DNA from: Prevotellaceae bacterium UBA4301
GTDB lineage: Bacteria; Bacteroidota; Bacteroidia; Bacteroidales; Bacteroidaceae
Assembly (NCBI GenBank): GCA_002395775.1
Contig: DGUV01000064.1
Location: forward strand, 1-9,942
Length of the DNA: 9,942 nt
Reading direction: 5' to 3'
Part shown: positions 5,826 to 9,942 of the stretch, piece after piece
Layout of the letters: each line of letters begins with the position of its first letter
Position numbering within the stretch: the first letter of the stretch is position 1
Notes under the pieces: model-generated
The model's input: only the letters and a program-made list of their open reading frames with translations
Told to the model about the DNA's origin: nothing
Databases searched by the model: none
Program-made: the position numbers and the translations under genes

Positions 5826-7024
5826 CGAACGAAGAATTCATACACCTGCATCGCGAAGAGGATGTCAGGCGCCTGGCGCTGGGAGGAGCCCCCGAGGGGG
5901 TGGACTTGCGATGGTGCCTGCAGCAGATTGAAGGCTGGCAACTGGCCCGGCGGAAACTGCCGACGTGGGCCTCGACCGACGGACTGTGGTATCCACAACG
6001 CCTGTCGATGGAACAATGCTCAAGCGAAGAGACGGCCCGTTACAAGCGAAGCATCGTGGAAAGACTCATGCCCGAAGACAGAACCTCCATGGCTGACCTG
6101 ACAGGCGGATTGGGAGTGGATTTCTCTCAACTGGCCCCCCTTTTCCGCGAAGCCATCTATGTGGAGATTCTGCCCGAACTGCGCCAACTGGCCGAGCACA
6201 ACATGCCGCTGCTGGGCGTGGAGAAGGAAAGGCTGAAAGTGGCGAACGAAGAATTCCTGCTGCACAATGAGGTCACTGGCCAGCGGCCAACGCCCTACGC
6301 ATTTCAGCTCATCTATCTGGACCCCGCCCGCCGCGACGGAGTGGGACGCAAGGTGGCCGGCATTGCCGACTGCACACCCAACCTGCTGGACATGCAAGAC
6401 CAACTGCTCAGACAGGGGCAATGGGTGATGGTGAAGCTGTCGCCCATGCTCGACATCACACAGGCCCTGCGCGAGTTGCATGGTGTCCGCGAGGTGCATG
6501 TAGTGAGCCTGCGTGGCGAGTGCAAGGAACTGCTGATGGTGATGAAAGCCGGCGCCGAGGGCCCCGTGACCATGCACTGCGTGAACCTGGAGACCGACGA
6601 CGACGAGATAGTTACACCCTACCCTCTCACAGCCTCAACCCTTCGCTCCATCACTCCCTCGCCCCAGCACTTCCTCTATGAGCCCAATGCCTCCATCCTA
6701 AAGGCTGGCATCAGCGACCTGCTCACCGAGCGCTACTCCGTAGGAAAACTGCACCCGAGGAGCAACCTCTTTGTGGGCGAAGCCTTCATCGAGCATTTTC
6801 CCGGACGAAGATTCCGCATCCAGGGGGTGAGCGACTTCTCGAAACAGGGACTCAGGCACCTCATCGGCGACCTCAGTAAAGCCAACCTCACCGTGCGCAA
6901 CTTCCCCGCCACCGTCGAACGCCTGCGCCGCCAGCTGCATCTGGCTGAAGGGGGCGACGCTTACCTCTTTGCCACCACCATTGCCCCAGACCGCCACATG
7001 CTCCTCCGATGCACAAGGGCATAG
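5822..7024 (+). CDS. Class I SAM-dependent methyltransferase with THUMP-like domain (PG_1098 type)
   Basis: This 400-residue cytosolic protein resembles the Bacteroidetes 'THUMP-like domain-containing' family, of which PG_1098 of Porphyromonas is the structural example. An N-terminal helical part (1-85) is followed by a Rossmann methyltransferase core: SAM motif I DLTGGLGVDFSQLA (92-105), the acidic residue Glu115 in YVEILPE, the motif IV-like YLDPARRDGVGRK (165-177) and KLSPMLD (205-211). A ferredoxin-like stretch around 283-325 and a THUMP-like C-terminal domain (about 325-397, with RNFPATVERLRRQLHL) complete it. The fold suggests RNA methylation, but the substrate is unknown. The start ATG at 5822 overlaps the glycosidase stop by ATGA, so expression is probably coupled to that gene, although no functional link is evident. 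No separate promoter is visible because the upstream sequence is coding. Transcription ends at the hairpin after 7024. Confidence 0.85.
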   Translation: MTNEEFIHLHREEDVRRLALGGAPEGVDLRWCLQQIEGWQLARRKLPTWASTDGLWYPQRLSMEQCSSEETARYKRSIVERLMPEDRTSMADLTGGLGVDFSQLAPLFREAIYVEILPELRQLAEHNMPLLGVEKERLKVANEEFLLHNEVTGQRPTPYAFQLIYLDPARRDGVGRKVAGIADCTPNLLDMQDQLLRQGQWVMVKLSPMLDITQALRELHGVREVHVVSLRGECKELLMVMKAGAEGPVTMHCVNLETDDDEIVTPYPLTASTLRSITPSPQHFLYEPNASILKAGISDLLTERYSVGKLHPRSNLFVGEAFIEHFPGRRFRIQGVSDFSKQGLRHLIGDLSKANLTVRNFPATVERLRRQLHLAEGGDAYLFATTIAPDRHMLLRCTRA

Positions 7025-7025
7025 A

Positions 7026-7086
7026 GCTTGCATAAATAAAAAGCAGAGGCAGGACCGAACGGGAACCCACCTCTGCAAGCATTTTT
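7026..7086. terminator. Bidirectional transcription terminator between convergent genes
   Basis: GCAGAGG (7043-7049) pairs with CCTCTGC (7070-7076). Outer segments GCTTGC (7026-7031) and GCAAGC (7075-7080) give an alternative pairing. On the plus strand the stem is followed by ATTTTT, and on the minus strand by TTTTTATTTA. The hairpin can therefore end both the methyltransferase transcript and the convergent lipoprotein transcript. Confidence 0.75.
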
Positions 7087-7107
7087 CATAAGAAAAAAGA
7101 GGAGACG

Positions 7108-8256
7108 CTATAGGAGTTTCTCGATTTCGCGCTCCAGATTGTCCATCATCTCCATGCGACCCACAAGTTCGGACTGGCGGCTGATGAGGAACCAGGTGGG
7201 CAGGGACTGGAGGTTGTAGAGGCGAACGAGGTCGTTGTCAAGCCCCTCCTCATCCCAGACGCACACCCAGGGCAACTGCTCGGACATAGTCTTCCAATAG
7301 TGTTCGCTACGGTCGAGCGAGACCTGGTAGATTTCGAGTCCGCGGGGGTGGAACTTGTTGTAGAGCTCGCGCAGGGCAAGAGTGCGCTCCTGCGAGCCTT
7401 TCATCTCGTAGGCAGTGAAGTCGAGCAACACCACGCTGCCCTTGAGTTCGGAGAGGCGACGCTGGCGTCCCGTCTTGTCGGGGAAGCCTATGTCGATGAT
7501 GCCCGTCTCGGAGACCTTGTCGTCGTCCATGTCGATTTCAATCACACGGCGGCGCGTGTTGCGGTGGCCCTGAAGGGCTATGTTCTGGAGGTTGAGGGTG
7601 CGCTGGCTGCCGGGGTAGAGCATCTCCCAGGAGTTGGCCAGGGCAGTGAACCAAGTGATGTCGGAGGGATCATCAACGGGGTTGAACACCATCTGCCCGC
7701 CCACTTGCTGGAACATGGCATAGTAGCTGGAGGCCTGGCCATAGTGGTTCTGGATGAACTGGAGCTTGACGCGCGTCTTGTAGTCCTGCACAAGTTGGGC
7801 AATGGCGGCGTCGCGCTCGGCCAAAGTCAGGTCGCGGTTGTCGGCCACACGTCGTACCTGGCGGGTGAGCGAGTCGAGCATGAGGTTGAGCTGGCGTATG
7901 GTGTCACAACTGCCGCTACCGCTGACCTGATAGCCCAGGGTCATGCTGGGCAGGGCGGCGCTGACGCGGACGGTCTCCGTGGAGTCGATGCTGAGGTTGA
8001 CCACCTGGTTGCCGATGCGCAGTCGGTAGAACTCGGGATTGGTGGGACGGGAGCCGTGGAGCGAAAAACGGCCTTCAGCATCGAGCTTAGCCGAATCTAT
8101 CTGGACCACTCCATCGCCCAGCGTCAGGTGTTCGAGATAGAGCATGGTATCTGTGGCCTCGGTGATTTGACCTTCAACGGTGAACTGGGGACCTTTGGGC
8201 TTGCAGGCGGCCAGAAGGCTCAGTGCCACCAGAAGCAGGGGAAATAGGGGTTTCAT
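7108..8256 (-). CDS. DUF4369 / thioredoxin-like lipoprotein lacking the CxxC active site
   Basis: This 382-residue lipoprotein starts MKPLFPLLLVALSLLAACKP, with lipobox LAAC and lipid-anchored Cys18. Residues about 24-115 form a DUF4369 beta domain (FTVEGQITEATDTMLYLEHL, then SAKLDAEGRFSLHG). A charged helical linker covers about 118-180, and a thioredoxin/AhpC-TSA-like domain covers about 253-382. In that domain, where TlpA and ResA relatives read WCxxC, this protein has LLDFTAYEMKGSQE (277-290), with no cysteine. The cis-Pro motif SLPTWFLI (351-358) is retained. It is therefore unlikely to be a disulfide oxidoreductase; a binding, chaperone or envelope-stress role is possible but unproven. 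The frame continues upstream to 8535, but that extension crosses the intergenic repeat and the divergent gene, and the signal peptide fixes the start at 8256. An exact -7 box (8283-8290) lies upstream, giving a leader of about 20 nt. The gene converges on the methyltransferase. Confidence 0.85.
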   Translation of the reverse strand: MKPLFPLLLVALSLLAACKPKGPQFTVEGQITEATDTMLYLEHLTLGDGVVQIDSAKLDAEGRFSLHGSRPTNPEFYRLRIGNQVVNLSIDSTETVRVSAALPSMTLGYQVSGSGSCDTIRQLNLMLDSLTRQVRRVADNRDLTLAERDAAIAQLVQDYKTRVKLQFIQNHYGQASSYYAMFQQVGGQMVFNPVDDPSDITWFTALANSWEMLYPGSQRTLNLQNIALQGHRNTRRRVIEIDMDDDKVSETGIIDIGFPDKTGRQRRLSELKGSVVLLDFTAYEMKGSQERTLALRELYNKFHPRGLEIYQVSLDRSEHYWKTMSEQLPWVCVWDEEGLDNDLVRLYNLQSLPTWFLISRQSELVGRMEMMDNLEREIEKLL

Positions 8257-8282
8257 TTGATTCTTTTGTTTAATTTCGGGTT

Positions 8283-8290
8283 CAAAGTTA
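8283..8290 (-). promoter_or_regulatory. -7 element of the lipoprotein promoter
   Basis: The minus strand reads TAACTTTG, an exact TAnnTTTG match, 26 bases upstream of the ATG at 8256. The expected -33 position falls in the 7-bp repeat tract and has no TTTG. Confidence 0.6.
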
Positions 8291-8297
8291 CAAATTA

Positions 8298-8332
8298 ATT
8301 GTGAATTGCGTATTGCGCATTGTGAATTAATT
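8298..8332. repeat. Degenerate 7-bp tandem repeat, about five units
   Basis: Successive heptamers are ATTGTGA, ATTGCGT, ATTGCGC, ATTGTGA and ATTAATT, all in register. Such ATTGYGN tracts are familiar in Bacteroidales intergenic DNA. This one fills the space between two divergent promoters, and its third unit supplies the candidate -33 TTG of the DUF3667 promoter. Confidence 0.7.
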
Positions 8333-8342
8333 CTTAAATTTG
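8312..8342 (+). promoter_or_regulatory. Promoter of the DUF3667 gene
   Basis: ATTG (8312-8315), a 19-base spacer, then TAAATTTG (8335-8342) fits the Bacteroidetes promoter consensus: exact at -7, one mismatch at -33. The -7 box ends only 4 bases before the ATG at 8347, so the transcript would start at or within a few bases of the start codon. Confidence 0.6.
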
Positions 8343-8346
8343 CAGC

Positions 8347-9249
8347 ATGTTTCAGAAAGTCAAGGAGAAAGCGCACGAAATCAGCCTGCGTCAGCAGCAT
8401 GGCAATTTCAACGTACAAAAGTCGAGTGAGCACAACACCTGCGCCCACTGCCAGACGACGTACGAGGGATACATCTGCCCCCAGTGTGGCCAGCGATCCG
8501 ACAGCGCACACTTCACCCCCAACGTGGTCCTGCACAAGATGATGGACTCGGTGGGATTTGACGAACGAGGCAACCGTAGCATACTGCGCACCATGCGCGA
8601 CCTACTGTGGCGCCCGGGCTACATGATTCGCGACTATCTGGGCGGCCACAGCGCAGCCTACTTCCAGCCCTTCAAGCTGCTGTTGCTGTTGGTGCTGGCC
8701 TACACGTTGCTGGCCTACCTCTTCGGAGTTCTGCCCGAGGATACTGGCGAAGACGTGAGCAACCTATCCGCCAGCTGGAAAAACGACGACACGAAGCAGA
8801 AGCTGATTCCCCTGATTACGACGACAAAGGCCATCATCATATGGTTGGGGAACAACATGGCCTACAGCATCATCCTGCAGAACTTCGTCATCGTGACGGC
8901 CATGTGGAAGGTCTATCGAAAACGGGCACTCTACAGCTGGACGGAGACCTTTATCGCACAGATGTACATCTGCTGCCAGTTCATGATACTGGCCATCGTG
9001 CTGCTGCTCGTGACCTGGAAGTATCACGAGCCGGGCATCCTTCCCTATCTGGTTCCGAGCTGGATGGTGATAGCGGTTATGATATACGACTTCTACCAGC
9101 TTTACGACGAACAGCGTATCTGGCCTGCCCTGTGGCGCGTCATCAAGGTCAATCTTTGGATTATCCTCATGTATGCCCTGCTCCTTGCCCTGTTTATCCT
9201 GGTGGTTGCACTCTACATGACCATCGTCATCGCAGCGAACGAGGCATGA
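8347..9249 (+). CDS. DUF3667 zinc-ribbon integral membrane protein
   Basis: This 300-residue protein belongs to DUF3667, a Bacteroidetes family of unknown function. A cytosolic N-terminus carries a zinc ribbon, C32-x2-C35...C44-x2-C47 (TCAHCQTTYEGYICPQCGQ). The family's conserved segment follows, with RTMRDLLWRPGYMIRDYLGG (81-100) and AAYFQPFKLLLLL (103-115). Hydrophobic segments suggest about five membrane helices: roughly 109-127, 160-187, 204-223, 232-250 and 268-296. The start at 8347 is supported by the family alignment and by the promoter just upstream. The family is often described as a putative membrane or permease-like protein, but no substrate is known. It is divergent from the lipoprotein gene and in the same direction as pnp, 109 bases upstream of it; pnp has its own promoter. 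Confidence 0.85.
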   Translation: MFQKVKEKAHEISLRQQHGNFNVQKSSEHNTCAHCQTTYEGYICPQCGQRSDSAHFTPNVVLHKMMDSVGFDERGNRSILRTMRDLLWRPGYMIRDYLGGHSAAYFQPFKLLLLLVLAYTLLAYLFGVLPEDTGEDVSNLSASWKNDDTKQKLIPLITTTKAIIIWLGNNMAYSIILQNFVIVTAMWKVYRKRALYSWTETFIAQMYICCQFMILAIVLLLVTWKYHEPGILPYLVPSWMVIAVMIYDFYQLYDEQRIWPALWRVIKVNLWIILMYALLLALFILVVALYMTIVIAANEA

Positions 9250-9279
9250 TGAAGTTTTTTGGCGTTCTGCTTTCATCAT
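9246..9279 (+). other. Inverted repeat at the end of the DUF3667 gene
   Basis: ATGATGAA (9246-9253) and TTCATCAT (9272-9279) are exact inverted repeats with an 18-base loop. They overlap the TGA stop and the candidate pnp -33 region. The following bases are T-rich but interrupted (CAACTTTATTTTG), so this would be at best a weak terminator. Confidence 0.3.
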
Positions 9280-9301
9280 TCAACTTTATTTTGTATCTTT
9301 G
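9271..9301 (+). promoter_or_regulatory. Promoter of pnp
   Basis: TTTC (9271-9274), a 19-base spacer, then TATCTTTG (9294-9301): the -7 element is an exact TAnnTTTG match and the -33 has one mismatch. Transcription would start near 9305-9308, giving a leader of just over 50 nt. Confidence 0.65.
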
Positions 9302-9303
9302 CG

Positions 9304-9324
9304 CGGTTTTTCGCGTGAAAACCG
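9304..9324 (+). promoter_or_regulatory. Hairpin in the pnp leader
   Basis: CGGTTTT (9304-9310) and AAAACCG (9318-9324) form a perfect 7-bp stem with loop TCGCGTG, at or just after the predicted pnp transcription start. An alternative CGCG/CGCG pairing overlaps it. A 5' stabilising or autoregulatory role is possible by analogy with the E. coli pnp leader, but there is no sequence similarity to it. Confidence 0.4.
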
Positions 9325-9358
9325 TTTATTTTACACACTTTATACACAAAACACTTAG

Positions 9359-9942
9359 ATGAACGTAATTACAAAGACAGTCGAGTTGCCTGATGGCAGG
9401 ACCATCAGCATCGAGACCGGGAAACTGGCAAAACAAGCCGATGGTTCCGTCGTGTTGCGCATGAACAACACCGTGCTCCTGGCCACTGTTTGTGCCGCCA
9501 AAGATGCAGTTCCCGGAACAGATTTCATGCCCTTGCAGGTAGAGTACAGAGAAAAGTATTCCGCAGCCGGACGCTTTCCGGGCGGATTCACGAAGCGCGA
9601 GGGTAAGGCTAACGACGACGAGATTCTGACCTGTCGTCTGGTGGACCGCGCCCTGCGTCCTCTCTTCCCCAGCAACTATCATGCTGAGGTGTACGTAAAT
9701 GTGATTCTCTTCTCCGCCGATGGCGTGGACATGCCCGATGCACTGGCAGGCTTTGCCGCCTCTGCTGCTCTGGCTGCCAGTGACATACCCTTCGAAGGCC
9801 CCATCTCCGAGGTGCGCGTGGCTCGCATCAATGGCGAGTTTGTCATCAACCCCACCTTCGAACAACTCAAGCAGGCCGACATGGACCTGATGGTGGGTGC
9901 CACCGAGGAAAACATCATGATGGTGGAAGGCGAGATGAAGGA
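9359..9942 (+). CDS. pnp: Polyribonucleotide nucleotidyltransferase (PNPase), N-terminal part
   Basis: PNPase is a phosphorolytic 3'-to-5' exoribonuclease that degrades mRNA to nucleoside diphosphates in the cytoplasm and can also add tails. The 194 visible residues cover most of the first RNase PH-like domain. Hallmarks are SVVLRMNNTVLLATVCAAK (30-48), the RNA-contact motif GRFPGGFTKREGKANDDEIL (71-90), RLVDRALRPLFP (93-104) and the DMPDALAGFAASAALAASDIPF stretch (124-145). The full protein is usually about 700-750 residues, so the second PH domain and the KH and S1 domains lie beyond the right edge. The ATG at 9359 is chosen because the conserved family start falls here and stop codons lie just upstream in frame. 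The gene has its own promoter and a leader hairpin. Confidence 0.95.
   Translation, partial: MNVITKTVELPDGRTISIETGKLAKQADGSVVLRMNNTVLLATVCAAKDAVPGTDFMPLQVEYREKYSAAGRFPGGFTKREGKANDDEILTCRLVDRALRPLFPSNYHAEVYVNVILFSADGVDMPDALAGFAASAALAASDIPFEGPISEVRVARINGEFVINPTFEQLKQADMDLMVGATEENIMMVEGEMK

Noticed and set aside
7043..7076. Possible tRNA or small RNA
   Set aside because: The sequence contains TTC-like words, but no cloverleaf can be drawn; a convergent-gene terminator explains it better.
7300..8247. 315-codon open frame on the plus strand
   Set aside because: It lies wholly antisense to the lipoprotein gene, which has a signal peptide and recognisable domains; the plus-strand translation has no family features and reflects codon bias.
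8257..8535. N-terminal extension of the lipoprotein frame
   Set aside because: It would run through the promoter, the 7-bp repeat and the divergent gene, and it would bury the lipoprotein signal peptide at residue 94.
8607..9362. 251-codon plus-strand frame overlapping the DUF3667 gene
   Set aside because: It is an alternate frame of a gene with a clear zinc ribbon and membrane helices; its product is Arg/His-rich with no domain.

Overview
The window looks like chromosomal DNA of a Bacteroidales bacterium, most likely Prevotella or a close relative. The evidence is a set of Bacteroidetes-type promoters (TTTG-N19-21-TAnnTTTG) without Shine-Dalgarno sequences, a DUF4369 thioredoxin-fold lipoprotein, a DUF3667 membrane protein, a PG_1098-like methyltransferase, and a large secreted glycosidase whose C-terminus carries the 'LSGRxVG...G(L/I)VVxNGRK' motif common in Prevotella exoenzymes. 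The species cannot be fixed from the sequence alone.

Region 1 (1-2458, minus strand, visibly AT-richer than the rest) carries accessory functions. It holds the 5' end of a type I restriction-modification methylase gene (hsdM, running off the left edge), preceded without a gap by an open frame that has no start codon. Next comes a three-gene hipB-hipS-hipT operon with two 4-base ATGA overlaps. This is a tripartite toxin-antitoxin system in which the kinase toxin HipT lacks the N-terminal subdomain of HipA, and that subdomain is a separate small protein, HipS. An AT-rich intergenic region (2459-2771) follows, with a hipB promoter and candidate operator, short direct repeats and the promoter of the next operon.

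Region 2 (2715-7086, plus strand, GC-richer) is a two-gene unit: a secreted GH127/GH146-type beta-L-arabinofuranosidase of 1017 residues with extra C-terminal beta domains, overlapping by 4 bases a cytosolic THUMP-like/PG_1098-type SAM methyltransferase. A hairpin that can serve both strands separates it from the convergent gene downstream.

Region 3 (7108-9942) has a minus-strand lipoprotein with a DUF4369 domain and a thioredoxin-like domain that has lost its CxxC. It is divergent from a DUF3667 zinc-ribbon membrane protein. The short divergent promoter region contains a degenerate 7-bp tandem repeat, and the DUF3667 promoter lies so close to the ATG that its mRNA may be nearly leaderless. 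The window ends inside pnp (polynucleotide phosphorylase), which has its own promoter and a leader hairpin.

The most interesting element is the HipBST-type toxin-antitoxin operon next to a type I R-M locus. The rest is mostly ordinary Bacteroidales gene content with several local oddities. No rRNA, tRNA, CRISPR array, transposase or integrase was seen.
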